In this document: positions 9,808 to 20,100 of the stretch, piece by piece
Layout: every line of letters begins with the position of its first letter
Numbering within the stretch: position 1 is the stretch's first letter
Assembly (NCBI GenBank): GCA_958295875.1
Contig: OY282379.1
Location: 3,377,046-3,441,045, forward strand
Direction of reading: 5' to 3'
DNA length: 64,000 nt
DNA from: an uncultured Pseudomonadales bacterium
GTDB lineage: Bacteria > Pseudomonadota > Gammaproteobacteria > Pseudomonadales > Azotimanducaceae
The notes under the pieces: generated by a model
Told to the model about the DNA's origin: nothing
What the model saw: only the letters and a program-made list of their open reading frames with translations
The model's database searches: none
Position numbers and translations under genes: made by a program

Positions 9808-10663
9808 AAGGCAGAACGAAACGACCCCGCGGACGAGTTCTGGCGTCTCTTGACGGCGTGTGGAAGGGATCGATCAACGTGCCGACCATGGCACTTGGGA
9901 AGTCGCGGGTGTCTCGGTAGCAACAGAACTCGCGATGATCGTTCTCTTTCACGGACCGTCTGAGAAGGTACGCTTGCGTCAGACTTGGCGACAATTCCGC
10001 CAACTCACGATTCGGGTGAATCAACGTAGCAGAGTGGTCAAGTTCGGCGATGCCGAGCGGGTTGCCGAAGATCAACATTGGGCGCGTCCGGTCAGCTCCA
10101 TCACCAAAGGTGCCAAGCTCGATCCGCTTGGTTCGCTCTCCTATGACACTGAGATAGAGGTCGAAGTCCTCGTTTAGAGCATTGCCATCCACTAACGCGA
10201 AGGCCGATACGATCATGTCGTTCCCACCACGACCATTCGGCGCAGGTTCGAGACAGATGAACAAGTAGAACCCGCGGATTTCTGTAGGTTCTCCCGTAAC
10301 ATCGTAGACTAGGATGCGTCCGCATGGCGGTGTGGTGTTGAAGTCCAACCCCGACGACCGGGCAACGCGTCCTCGTGCGGTACGCTCGATCTTCTTGACC
10401 TCAATGCCGACGATCTGGCTTAGGTCGTCTCGGCGACTGACGTTTGGCGTGTGGAGGACCATGTCTGGGCTAATGAGCGGTCCGGGCGCGGGACTGCAAG
10501 TAACGCCGGGGAGCTCCGCCAACACGTTTCGGACTAGGAACTCGTCAAGCGGGTCGTCTTGCGTGTTGCCCTTGTCGCGCAAGTGAAAGGGGCGCGGCCG
10601 CCCTCGGCCATTGAAGAACTGCTGGCGAAGGGCTAGGAATGCGAGGGTCGGCAGGTCGTTCAT
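9794..10663 (-). CDS. Putative type II restriction endonuclease (PD-(D/E)xK)
   Basis: The 289-residue protein has a plausible nuclease active site: Pro66-Asp67 (SPDMVL) followed 21 residues later by Glu88-Val-Lys90 (GIEVKK), the PD...(D/E)xK pattern of many restriction enzymes. No other domain is recognised. It faces the methyltransferase gene tail to tail with a 14-bp overlap, and the two together make a natural restriction-modification pair. The family assignment rests on this motif and the neighbour only. It could instead be a nuclease-like protein of another defence system built round a large methylase. Confidence 0.6.
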   Translation of the reverse strand: MNDLPTLAFLALRQQFFNGRGRPRPFHLRDKGNTQDDPLDEFLVRNVLAELPGVTCSPAPGPLISPDMVLHTPNVSRRDDLSQIVGIEVKKIERTARGRVARSSGLDFNTTPPCGRILVYDVTGEPTEIRGFYLFICLEPAPNGRGGNDMIVSAFALVDGNALNEDFDLYLSVIGERTKRIELGTFGDGADRTRPMLIFGNPLGIAELDHSATLIHPNRELAELSPSLTQAYLLRRSVKENDHREFCCYRDTRDFPSAMVGTLIDPFHTPSRDARTRPRGRFVLPFKMA

Positions 10664-10903
10664 TAGTACCAGTTTAGCCTCAAATCGAGTCGATCTTCGT
10701 ACCTGAATGCACGTAGCCGCCGAGCTGTAGTCGGCGTCTGAGACCTGCGGCCGTTGCCTTCACCTGCCTTGAGGCAAGCTCCGACGCAAATAGTCCGAGG
10801 GCTCGCCTAGCCTTGGTGCAGTGCGCCAATCGCCTTCTCAACAGGCGCTTCGCGGGAGGCTTCCCTTCCGGCGGAGAGCCGTGGGCGTGACGGCCGCCCT
10901 GCC

Positions 10904-13573
10904 CTACCTGCCCCGCCTCGACACGAGTTGCGCGATGGCTACTCGGCCTTGCGCTCCGGTTTTGCGGTAGATGTTCTTCAGGTGGTAGCGGACGCCGTGC
11001 TCGGTCAAGCCCAAGTGGTTGGCAATTTCCTTGTTGCGGCGCCCGCTCGCCACTCCTTCCATGATGGCACGTTCCCTTGGCGTGAACTGCGGCGCCTCGG
11101 GGAGTGCCGCGCCGTCGACAAGGAGGCCGCGCGCCGCCTTGGGCACGGCGTCTTCGCCATCCCGCGCGACGAGCAGCCGAATCACCTCCCGCGTCGCTTC
11201 GCCCACCCGCGCCAGTGGCTGGAAGTAGGGGACTTTCTTGGTGCGCCGAAAGAACTCCGCAAGAAGTTCGGTGGCGGCGGCGGTGTCGCGGGCGCGGTAG
11301 GCGATCATCATGGAGAACGCGATGCCGTTCATCAGCACGCGGGCGAGGCCGCGTGAGCTCGCAAGGTCGCGCAGCGCCTGCGCCAGCTCCAATGCGCGGC
11401 CAAACTCGAACTGCGTCACGAGGAAGCCGATGCGCGCGCAAGCCAACGCCTCCATCTCGCGCCAGGATTGCCCGTCCAAGTCCAGCAGGGCGGCGTCCTC
11501 GTCCGGGAGCTTGGCTAGGCGCCAGGCGCGTTCGGCCTCGTCCGCCAGCCCGTCCCGCACCAACCAGGCAACGCGCAACGCGGCGAGGAACCGCAACACC
11601 GTGGTGAGATTGCTGGCGAGCGCCACTTGGCGCGACTCGTCCACCGCGAGGAGGGCGGCTTGGGCGCCGCCGGCCTCGAATGCCAATTCGGTGCGCACGC
11701 TGTAGGCGGCGGCGTAGACGTCTATCCAACCTGCCCCCGCCACTCGCGAGACATCTGGCTTCGGCTTGAGAGGCACGCCAACCGTGCGCTCGTGCTCAAG
11801 CTCGAAGGACAAAATGTCCGCGATCAGGTTGGGGCCGGCGAGGCGGTAGCATCGCGCCGCCTCGTCGATGTGCCCCTGCGCCATCGCCACCGTGCCAAGG
11901 TGCAGGTTCGCGTAGGTGGCGCCATACGAGGCGCCAGCTTGCAGGAAATCCTCCCGTGCCCCGACGCCGTCGCGGCCGGCCGCGTCGAAGTGCGCCCGTT
12001 GATGGTCCACATGGCTCACGGCGAGCCGATAAGCGCCGGTGACGATGCGGTCGTTCTCGTGCGGCAGCCTCTTCTCGATGCCGGCCAGCGCCTGTTGGGT
12101 AAGCGCGCTGTTGAGCGGCTGGCAGCTGTAGCCCACCAAGGTCGCCTGCACCAACAAGTGATCGGCCTGCAGCGCCTGGCTATCGCCGCCGGCCCGGTCC
12201 ACCATGAAGCCTTGCGTGGCGGCGCTCACCTTGGCATAGAGCGCCAATGCCTCGCCGAGGCGGGAAGCGAGCGCCAGCGCCGTGCAGCGCACGAGGGCGG
12301 CGCGGGGGAAGAGTTCCACCACCTCGGTGGTCAAGAAGCCATCAATGGCGACCAAGCCCTTGACGCCGAAGCTGCCCCACTGCCGGACGCCGCCGACGCG
12401 TTCCAGCACCTCGCCGATTAGCTGGGCGTCCGCCACCTCGCTGGTGTGGCGGAACGCAGACAGCACATGCCCGGCGCGCGCCTGCACGTCCGCCAAGCGG
12501 CGATGCACCTCACGGAAACGCGCCGGATCCTCGCGAAAGCGGCGCGTGGCGCAATACTCCTTCAGCAGCGGGTTGAGACGCAGCACGTTGGTGTCTTCGT
12601 CGATGGACCACAACCCTTCCAGCGCGTTCAGGCTGCCGATGCGGCGATGGACGTCCGCATGCAGCACCTCGTTGGCGGATTCTGGGGCGATCCACTCGAA
12701 CAGCGACAAATCCAGCAACAAGTCGCGATCGTCGCGCTCCAAGCCGCGCAGCAGGCGTTCGCTGAACCATTCGGCTGCAACGCCGCTGTCACCCGACAGC
12801 TCCTGCACGGACGCTGGCTTGCCGCTTGGTGCCCCGACGTTGCGCATGTTGCGATACACCCGCAGCGCCACTGGCCAGCCGTCGGTGCGCTCGGCGAGCA
12901 GCGAGAGTTCACGCCGCGACAAAGCGCCGCCAAAGAATCGGGCAATCCAAGGTTTCGAGAACCGCAACTGATCGACGGTCAAGTACAGGCCATGGCCGTC
13001 CAAGATGGCGTTGGCGACGTCGAGGCCCGGGTTCTCGCGCCCAGCGATGGCGATGCACAGGTTGCGGGGGCCGTTGTGGATGAGGAAGTTGATGGTGTCC
13101 AGCGCCTGCCGCGAAGCCACCCGGTCCACATCGTCCAACACCAGCATGCATGGCGGGCCATGCGCCTCGATGGCCGCGACCAAGAACTCCGTGCGGCGAC
13201 GGGTGCGGTGCGGCAACGCGGCGCCGCCGAGGTTGCCTGTCGGCGCCTCGGCGCCAACCATTTCAAGCCCCGCCAGCTTGAACGCGAACGCCAAGTAGGC
13301 GTCGATGATGCCGGGCGTGTCGTCTTCGTCGAGTGTGAGCCAAGCGGCGATGCGGTCCGCGGCGCGCCATTGGTGGCACACATCCGCCAACAGGCTCGTC
13401 TTGCCGAAGCCGCCGGGGGCGCGAATCACGGTCAGCCGCGGCAGCGGTTCAAGGCGGCCAAGCAAGTCTTCCCGGCGAAAGTAGCTCGCTGCCGGTGGTG
13501 GTGGAGACGCCTTGGAGGCGAGCAGCCAGCTTGGCTCGGCGGCAAGCTCGTTGTCGCGGTCAAGCTCGATCAC
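10904..13573 (-). CDS. MalT/LuxR-type ATP-dependent transcription regulator
   Basis: This large regulator of about 889 residues has a P-loop ATPase at the N-terminus (APGGFGKTS near residues 52-60; LVLDDVD as Walker B), a helical repeat middle, and a C-terminal LuxR helix-turn-helix (TPRERAIMEGVASG, NKEIANHLGL, VRYHLKNIYRKTG). This is the LAL/MalT layout, in which a ligand and ATP drive oligomerisation and promoter activation. The GTG at 13573 lies 25 bp after the amidohydrolase stop. A TTG at 13633 would add 20 residues and overlap that gene, and no ribosome-binding site decides between them. It is last in a same-strand set with a dioxygenase and an amidohydrolase, which it may control. Confidence 0.85.
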   Translation of the reverse strand: MIELDRDNELAAEPSWLLASKASPPPPAASYFRREDLLGRLEPLPRLTVIRAPGGFGKTSLLADVCHQWRAADRIAAWLTLDEDDTPGIIDAYLAFAFKLAGLEMVGAEAPTGNLGGAALPHRTRRRTEFLVAAIEAHGPPCMLVLDDVDRVASRQALDTINFLIHNGPRNLCIAIAGRENPGLDVANAILDGHGLYLTVDQLRFSKPWIARFFGGALSRRELSLLAERTDGWPVALRVYRNMRNVGAPSGKPASVQELSGDSGVAAEWFSERLLRGLERDDRDLLLDLSLFEWIAPESANEVLHADVHRRIGSLNALEGLWSIDEDTNVLRLNPLLKEYCATRRFREDPARFREVHRRLADVQARAGHVLSAFRHTSEVADAQLIGEVLERVGGVRQWGSFGVKGLVAIDGFLTTEVVELFPRAALVRCTALALASRLGEALALYAKVSAATQGFMVDRAGGDSQALQADHLLVQATLVGYSCQPLNSALTQQALAGIEKRLPHENDRIVTGAYRLAVSHVDHQRAHFDAAGRDGVGAREDFLQAGASYGATYANLHLGTVAMAQGHIDEAARCYRLAGPNLIADILSFELEHERTVGVPLKPKPDVSRVAGAGWIDVYAAAYSVRTELAFEAGGAQAALLAVDESRQVALASNLTTVLRFLAALRVAWLVRDGLADEAERAWRLAKLPDEDAALLDLDGQSWREMEALACARIGFLVTQFEFGRALELAQALRDLASSRGLARVLMNGIAFSMMIAYRARDTAAATELLAEFFRRTKKVPYFQPLARVGEATREVIRLLVARDGEDAVPKAARGLLVDGAALPEAPQFTPRERAIMEGVASGRRNKEIANHLGLTEHGVRYHLKNIYRKTGAQGRVAIAQLVSRRGR

Positions 13574-13598
13574 GGCTGCGCTGGGCGTCAGGCGTCCA

Positions 13599-14780
13599 TC
13601 ACCCTGCCGCCGTCCGCGCCTCCCCTGCGCCAACGGCGAAATCCAGCTTGTAGATGCGTTTCACGTTCTCGCCGAGCACCTTCGCCCGCGTGCGCGGCGT
13701 CAAGCGCTCGGCGTAGGCCGTCAGGTCGTCCACCCAAGTATGGGGATGGTCTGGATGCGGATAGTCGCTTGCCCACATGAAGTTGTCTGCGCCCACATGG
13801 TCGATGATGAACGGCGCGGCGCCTTCGTCCGGGTCGCCGGAAATGAAGCACTGGCGACGGAAGTACTCGCTGGCGCTGGGGCGCTGGCCAGCGAGGTTCA
13901 TCGAACCGCGGTAGGCATCCAGCCGATCGAGCATGGCGCCGATCCAGCCGGAGCCGGATTCCAAGATGCCCAGCCGCAACGTCGGGAAGCGGTCCAGCGT
14001 GCCCAGCGTGAAGAACGAGATGAGCGCTTGCTGGACGATGGAGCGCAGCCAGATCATGCCGGCATCTCCAATCGCCTGCGGCGGCAGGTCGAAAATGCCC
14101 GCTGCCGCCGGGTGGGGATGGAATGTCGGATGAATGGCGAGCGGGACATCGAGCTCCACGCACTTGGCGAACAGCACGTCGTGGTCTGCATGGCCATGGA
14201 CGACGCGGTTGTGGTTGAACGGATTCACCCAACCGCCCTTGCAGCCGTCACGCACGGCGCGTTCCAACTCTGTCGCGGAACCGGCCGGGTCCAACAGGGT
14301 GAGCATGGCGATGGGCACGAGCCGCCCACCGCTGCCGCGGCAGAAGTCCGCAATCCAGCGGTTGTAGGCGCGGGCGTAGGCGAGGCTGATCTCCGGGTCG
14401 GTCTCCTCCGCCTCCCAGAGCAAGCCGATGGTCGGGTACAGGAGGGAACAGTCGAGATTCTCCTGATCCATCAGCGAGAGCCGCTCGGCGGCGTCGCAAG
14501 CGCCGAACGGGAAGCTCTCCGCATAGCGGCGCTCTGGGCTGGGCCTGAGGTCTCCCTCGCCCATCGCGCCCATGATGCCAAGGGAGCCCTTGCGCGTGAG
14601 CTCAGAGGGCTTGCCATTGATTTCAAGATATTCGAGGCCGGCGTCGTCCACCTTGATGCGCAGGGCGCGCTCGCGGTAGCGCTCTTCCAAGTGGCGCTCC
14701 CACAGGTCTGGCGGCTCCAACACATGGCCATCGGCATCGATGGCGCCGGTGTAGGGAAAACGCTTGATTTCGTAAGCCAT
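13599..14780 (-). CDS. Amidohydrolase family 2 (ACMSD-like) metal-dependent hydrolase
   Basis: The 393-residue TIM-barrel hydrolase or decarboxylase has the metal-binding DADGH near its start (residues 15-19), a middle AIHPTFHPH histidine cluster, and WASDYPHPDHP near the C-terminus with the usual catalytic aspartate. Members act on ring-cleavage products and related acids; the substrate here is unknown. The gene starts with ATG 73 bp after the phytanoyl-CoA dioxygenase family gene on the same strand and is followed by the MalT-like regulator, so the three may form one catabolic unit. Confidence 0.85.
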   Translation of the reverse strand: MAYEIKRFPYTGAIDADGHVLEPPDLWERHLEERYRERALRIKVDDAGLEYLEINGKPSELTRKGSLGIMGAMGEGDLRPSPERRYAESFPFGACDAAERLSLMDQENLDCSLLYPTIGLLWEAEETDPEISLAYARAYNRWIADFCRGSGGRLVPIAMLTLLDPAGSATELERAVRDGCKGGWVNPFNHNRVVHGHADHDVLFAKCVELDVPLAIHPTFHPHPAAAGIFDLPPQAIGDAGMIWLRSIVQQALISFFTLGTLDRFPTLRLGILESGSGWIGAMLDRLDAYRGSMNLAGQRPSASEYFRRQCFISGDPDEGAAPFIIDHVGADNFMWASDYPHPDHPHTWVDDLTAYAERLTPRTRAKVLGENVKRIYKLDFAVGAGEARTAAG

Positions 14781-14853
14781 GCTGTGTCTCTGTGCCGGTT
14801 GGCTTGGGCGCCTGCGCCGCCCTCTGCTTGGGAAAGTCTGCTGCTTGGGAGAT

Positions 14854-15738
14854 TTAGGCGAAGGGGTCCGTCCCGGTACGCACCATTTCCGCCGACAACT
14901 TTGGATCCGGGCCGTACTTGAACGGGTACATGTGGCGGCCCAACACGCGATCCAACTCCGGGTACTTCTCGCGCAACTGCGGCGAGAGCTCGGTTTCCCA
15001 AGAGGTGATGCGCTGCATGTGCCGCCGCATGAACACTTGCACGAGCGTCACCCGCAGGCCATCCCGCGTGCGCGGCACGGAAGCGTGCCAGGTGCAGCCA
15101 TGCCAAAGCGCGAGGGACCCGGCTTGGCCGATGAGCGGCACCACCTTGAACGGCGTCTTGTCGATGTCTGTCTCATGGGGCAGCGTGGCGCGGCCGTAGC
15201 GATGGCTGCCGGGCACGAACACGGTGGGGCCATCCTCCGGGCCGTCGTAGTCCGTACACAGCCACGAGGCGTTGCAGACATGCGCGATGTGCCCGCCGCC
15301 GGGCGGGATGCCGTGCGCGTCGCTGTGCAGGCCGAGGTTGGCGCCGCCTTTCGGCTTGATGATCCAAGTGTGGCCGGAGAACACCGCGCTTTGGCCGCAC
15401 AGCCAGCGCACCAAGGCGAGCATGCGCGGATTGGTGGCCGCCTCCACAAACACTTCGTCCTCCTCCAGCAACAGCCACGAGCGCTTGCCGGCCTTGTTTG
15501 GTTCGAGGGCGGCAGTGCGGTAGTCGCCAATGTCCAAGCCGTTGCGCTTGTTGCACGCTGTCAGGATCGCATCGCGCAGGCGGGTGATGAAATCCTCCGA
15601 GACGCCCATCTTGTCGGGTGGGACAACCGTCATGCCGTAGGCTTCGAGCTCCACGACATGCTTCATCAGGTCATATTCTTCGAGTTCTTTGAACAGCGGG
15701 TCCACGTTCGGCGCCGCGCCGTAATCTGCCATGCTCAT
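14854..15738 (-). CDS. Phytanoyl-CoA dioxygenase (PhyH) family protein
   Basis: The 294-residue Fe(II)/2-oxoglutarate oxygenase shows an HxD iron site at His138-Asp140 (LHSDAHG), a distal histidine at 218 (TWHAS), and Arg229 (DGLRVT) placed to bind 2-oxoglutarate. The ATG at 15738 has a GGGAGG ribosome-binding site a few bases upstream, which excludes the longer open frame to 15981. It is the first gene of the same-strand set with the amidohydrolase and the LuxR-type regulator. The substrate cannot be told from sequence. Confidence 0.85.
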   Translation of the reverse strand: MSMADYGAAPNVDPLFKELEEYDLMKHVVELEAYGMTVVPPDKMGVSEDFITRLRDAILTACNKRNGLDIGDYRTAALEPNKAGKRSWLLLEEDEVFVEAATNPRMLALVRWLCGQSAVFSGHTWIIKPKGGANLGLHSDAHGIPPGGGHIAHVCNASWLCTDYDGPEDGPTVFVPGSHRYGRATLPHETDIDKTPFKVVPLIGQAGSLALWHGCTWHASVPRTRDGLRVTLVQVFMRRHMQRITSWETELSPQLREKYPELDRVLGRHMYPFKYGPDPKLSAEMVRTGTDPFA

Positions 15739-15950
15739 TTCTGCCCTCCCATTCGTTGGCAAGACCCGCCACGCTCCCCTTGTGCCTTGGCTCACGCGCA
15801 GCGGGTTGGCGTTCATGGAGGAACGCAACGCCGGCAACATGGACGCGCCATGCGCGGTTGTCAACTCCCTGCCCTGCTTTGAGGCCGGCTGGCGTGGCTG
15901 GATTTGGATTTTGGCCGCGGCCGAATCGGCGCGAACGGGCGATGCGGCGC

Positions 15951-15984
15951 TCAGTCCGCCTCGGCGGCGATGTCGCCACATTCC
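15951..15984 (+). repeat. Left 34-bp direct repeat, possible attachment site
   Basis: These 34 bases repeat at 27223-27256 with a single C/T difference (15977 versus 27249), in the same orientation. The right copy is the 3' end of the inositol-phosphate synthase gene; this left copy has no gene attached. Two copies bracketing mobile debris and a cargo gene is the layout left by site-specific integration. Confidence 0.55.
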
Positions 15985-15988
15985 CTAG

Positions 15989-16467
15989 GGAAGGTCTGAA
16001 CAAGTGCTGCCGCTGTGACAATGGGCGTGTTCGACCAGTGAGCGGAGCGGGACAGTCGACATTCGCGGAGTTGGAGCACAGGGCGAAAAAGCGGAAGACG
16101 CGGTGGGAGGTTCCTGGAGCGGATGGATGGGCTGGTTCCGTGGAAGGATCTGGAAGAGGCGGCCCGTCCGCACTGCCCGAAGGCGGGCCGCGGCCGCCGG
16201 CCATGTCCGCTGTCGGCGATGCTGCGGGTGCATTGCGCGCAGCTGTTTTACAACCTGAGCGATCCGGCGATGGAGGACATGCTGCATGAGGTGGAGTCGG
16301 TGCGTCGGTTCGCGGGCCTGGGGCTGTCGGCGCTGCCGGACGAGACGACGATCCTGAACTTCCGCCATCTGCTGGAGAGGCACGGCCTGGGGGAGGCGCT
16401 GCCGTCGGCGATCAACGCGAGCTTGGCGTCGCGGGGCCTGAAGCTGCGGGAGGGGACGGTGGTTGAA
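15989..16467 (+). mobile_element. IS5-family insertion sequence remnant, left end and 5' part
   Basis: The element begins GGAAGGTCTGAACAAG after a CTAG target, typical of an IS5-group end and target choice. It carries the first third of the transposase and stops near 16467. The right half and right inverted repeat are not found in the window. Confidence 0.7.
16059..16467 (+). pseudogene. IS5-family transposase, truncated and frameshifted
   Basis: One frame gives TFAELEHRAKKRKTRWE. A shift of frame near 16105 then continues as MDGLVPWKDLEEAARPHCPK, FYNLSDPAMEDMLHEVES, PDETTILNFRHLLERHGLGE and LKLREGTVVE, which is the N-terminal domain of IS5 transposases. After 16467 the reading no longer resembles transposase, so the DDE catalytic domain is gone. 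The protein cannot be active. Confidence 0.8.
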
Positions 16468-16688
16468 GACTTCCACTACCATGAGCTGCTCGCCCTGACC
16501 TTTGGCGGCAAGTGCATTGCGAGCCGCACGCTGCCCGACTATCCGATCGCCCGCATCAGAACCGGGCAGTTCACGCCCGACGACGGCCATGCTTGGGTGA
16601 CTGAGTTCGCCGTTAGCGCCGTGGACGACGAACACAGTCAATGACCGCGCCCAGTGCCTGCGGCAGCCAGCGTCTCGGCGGTGGGATG

Positions 16689-16777
16689 AAGGCAGTGCTC
16701 GCGCACACGATCCGCAACAAGTCGAAGCCGCCTACGCCAGGAGCGATCTGTTCGCCAAGCGGCACGACACGAGTTGA
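16689..16777 (+). pseudogene. C-terminal remnant of a phage-type tyrosine recombinase
   Basis: Reading from 16689 gives KAVLAHTIRNK. One base out of frame, from 16721, it continues VEAAYARSDLFAKRHDTS and stop. Joined, the two match the characteristic tail of P4-like integrases (ALAH..NKVEAAYxRxDLFxKR). A single lost base explains the shift. Only about 30 residues remain and the catalytic core is missing. It lies 0.7 kb inside the left 34-bp repeat. Confidence 0.6.
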
Positions 16778-17199
16778 TGGACTCGTGAGCCGCCTATGTC
16801 TCCTGAGCGATCGCGATGCGCACGCTCGCGAGCCTTCGGCGATTCAGCGCCGGCCGCATCCAGCCGCTGCGCCGACCGGGCGCACGGGCCAGTGGAACTC
16901 CACCTGCATCTTGAAGCGCAGCGTTGCCGCGAGGCCGGCTGCGTCGACGGTCACCGGTGCGGTCTCCACGACGCCTTCGCCGCCCAGCGGCCCGAACGGG
17001 GCGGATTCCCCGTCCGCGGCCCGGAGCGCGGTCGCCTCGACTGCGTGCCCCGCCGAAACGCTGGACCCACTGATCGGCGCGTCCATCCGCCATCGCATCG
17101 CGATCGGGACCATTGCCGGCAGGAAGGTGTTGATTCCGTGCGCCGTCCCGGTTCAGCCGGCGCCGCCCGCGTCGGCCTCGCCCGCCAAGCAACCGAGCT
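16778..17199. other. Region without a recognisable gene
   Basis: This 422-bp stretch lies between the integrase remnant and the stop of the giant repeat protein. The minus strand has an open frame of 89 codons (16844-17113) whose product I do not recognise. Its amino-acid texture is plausible but nothing confirms it, so it may be a decayed gene. Confidence 0.4.
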
Positions 17200-20100
17200 T
17201 CAGCGGCCTTGAAGCGGCGGCGCCGCGGGGGCCGCGCCCACAAAGCCGTTGCCGAACCTCAGCAAGACGCCATGCTCGGGCGGCTCGCCCCAGCGTTCCC
17301 GGCGGTCCAGCTCCAAGCTCCAGTCCAGCCGCCCGCCCGTCATCCCGCCGCCTAGGCGCCAGCTCCTGCTCCCCGGGCCATCCTCCTCCAGCCCCCCGTA
17401 CAGTCTCAGCAAGCTCGGCCCGCGCGTCTCGAACCCATAGCCCAGCTCCATCCGCAGCCGGCCCGGACGCCAGCCGCCGCGGCCAGCCCGCTCCGCTTGG
17501 CCGCCCAGCCTCGCGCCCAGCAGCCGCTCGCTGCGCCACAGGCCCTCCACCCCGCTCGACGCCTCGCCCCAAACCGGCGACAGCGACAGCGACGCGCCAA
17601 CCCCCTCCTCGCCCGGATCCAACGCCACCGACACGCTCGCCCCCCATTCCTCGAACGCGCTCTCCGCGTGCCCAAGCAAGCGCCGCCCGCGCGCCTCGAC
17701 CCCCAAGCCCCAGGCCGCATGGCGGTACGCCAGGCCGCCGCCCAGCTCCGCGCCCATCCCCGCGTCCGCGTCGCCGCCGTCCCAGCGGCCGCCGAACTCC
17801 AGGCTCAACTCCAAGCTCTGACGCGCCGACGGCTGCCAGCCGCGCCTTCCCTCCACCATCACGCGCAGGCGGCGCGCGTCCGCGTCCACGTCCGGCATCG
17901 ACGCCGCGCCGCCGAGCGTCGGCGACCCCTCCATGCCCACCGCGAAGGCGTCACCCTTCAACGCCAGCGCCAGCCCCCGCCACGGTGCCAGCTCACCGCG
18001 CCCGCCCAGCGCCGCCATCCGCATCGACGTGTCCGACTCCGACCGCCCGAACCGGTCCGTCAGCACCGCCTTCCCCCAGCCGACGCCCAGCAGCGCCCAC
18101 AGCGACGCCCGCTCGCTCACCGACCAGTGGCCATAGGGCAGCGCGCTGCTCAGGTCCACGTCCACCCGACCCCCTTCCAGCCCGGCCGCCGACTCGCGGT
18201 AGCCCAGCTCCCCGACGCTGTGCGACAGCGCCACGCCTAGCAGCGGGCCGCCCTCGGACGGCCGCGCGTCCGCGCCCAGGTACCCCGTGTCCACCTTCCC
18301 GTCCAACGACAGCCCCGCGCCGGAACCGCTGCTGAACCGGCTCCTCGAACCCCGGCCCCACAATGTCCAGCGCCCGCCGTCTCCAGCGTCCTCGCCCTTC
18401 GCGCCAAGGCGCGACTCGAAGGCGACCTGGGACAGGAACTCGCCCAGCGGCGAACGCTCGGCGCCGGCAGCGCCGCCGGGCAAGCCCGCCGCGGCGGAAC
18501 CGCCCGGGGGAAGGCCCCGCCCCGCGCCCGGCGCCCCGAACGCCCCGGCCGCTCCGCCGCCGGCCAGCGGCAGCGCATTCGGCCCCCCGCCGCCGGGCCT
18601 CCAGCCCGCCCCGCCGCCGACCCGCGGCGGCGCGCCCAGCGCGTCCAGCTCCCCAGCCCAGGGAGCGGCCGCCGCGGGCGCCGCGCCGCCGGGCCGGAAG
18701 CGCTGCCCGATCGCGTCCACCGCCTCCGTCGCCACCGTCCTCCCGAACGCCGCCAAGGACCATTGCAGCGCCTCTCCGCGCAGCCGCGCCAAGTCGTCGT
18801 CGACGATCCGGCCCGCTGCCTCCGCGTCGCCCAGCTCCGCATGGCCGGCGCTCACCAGCGTCACCGTGAACGCCTCCTCGCCCTCCGCCACGCCATCGTC
18901 CACTGTCTGGACGGCGATCGCCGCCGCGTCCTGCCCCGCCGCGATCGTCAACTCCCCGCGCCCGCCCGCAGGCGGCGCATAGTCGGACGGCGCCAGGGCA
19001 GTGCCGTCAACCGTCCGCCAAACCACCAGCAGCGACCCGCCTTCCGGCACCGGCTTGGACAGCGCAATCCCAAACTCGACGGGTTCGCCCTCCACCGCCT
19101 GGGCGTCCGCGATCGACGCCACGACCGGGCCGGTCACCTCGATCGTGAAGCTCAGCGCCGCCGCGTCCCCATCCCCGTCCGTCGCCGTCAGGGTGTGTTC
19201 GGTCGCTGCCCGCGCCCGCGTCGGCGTCCCCGACAACTCCCGCGTCGCCGCGTCGAAGCTCAGCCCGGCGGGCAGCGCCGGCGCCAGCGCGTAGGTCAGC
19301 GCCCCGTCGCCGCCCGTCGCCGCCGGCAGCGACAACGCCGGAATCGGCCAGTTCCGGGTCCACGACTGGTCCGGCACCGCCGCGCCGCCGAAGCTCGGCG
19401 TCATGTCGTCGTCGATGATCGTGCCGACGCCGCGCGCCGTCCCCAGAACGGCGTTCGCCGGGCGGCTCAGGACCGCCACCACCGTCTCGTCCGCCTCGTC
19501 CAGGACGTCGCCCGTCACCGACACCGTGAACGACTTGCTCGTCTCCCCCGCCGCGAAGGCCAGCGTCCCGCCGGCGACCGCCGTGTAGTCCGTCCCCGAC
19601 GTGGCCGTGCCAGTCCCGGCGTCGGCGTAGTCCACCGTCACCCGCCGGCCACTCGCCGCGCTCAACGTGGCCGTGAACGTCAGGTCCGCCGCGCCGCCGT
19701 CCCCCTCCGCCACGCTCGGCGAGTCGATCGACAGCGACGGCGCCGCGTCGTCGTCCGTGATCGTCCCCGTCCCAGTCGCCGTCGAGACCGTCGCGTTCCT
19801 GGGGTTGCTCAGCGACGCCACGACGGTCTCGTCCGCCTCGTCCAGGGCGTCGCCCGACACCGACACCGTGAACGACTTGCTCGTCTCCCCCGCAGCGAAG
19901 GCCAGCGTCCCGCCGGCGACCGCCGCGTAGTCCGTCCCCGACGTGGCCGTGCCGGCCCCGGCGTCGGCCCAGTCCACCGTCACTTGCTTCCCGCTCGCCG
20001 CGCTCAGGGCGACCGTGAACGTCATGTCCGCCGCGCCGCCGTCCCCCTCCGCCACGCTCGGCGAGTCGATCGACAGCGTCGGCGCCGCGTCGTCGTCCGT

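Noticed and set aside
10680..11729. Minus-strand frame of 349 codons overlapping the regulator gene
   Set aside because: It is a different frame of the MalT-like gene, arginine-rich, with no domain; the MalT frame has a clear P-loop and helix-turn-helix.
14779..15882. Plus-strand frame opposite the PhyH gene
   Set aside because: Antisense shadow; the minus-strand gene has intact iron ligands and a ribosome-binding site.
16844..17113. Minus-strand 89-codon frame as a gene
   Set aside because: It looks plausible but is short, unrecognised, and lies in mobile-element debris; described only as part of a region without a recognisable gene.
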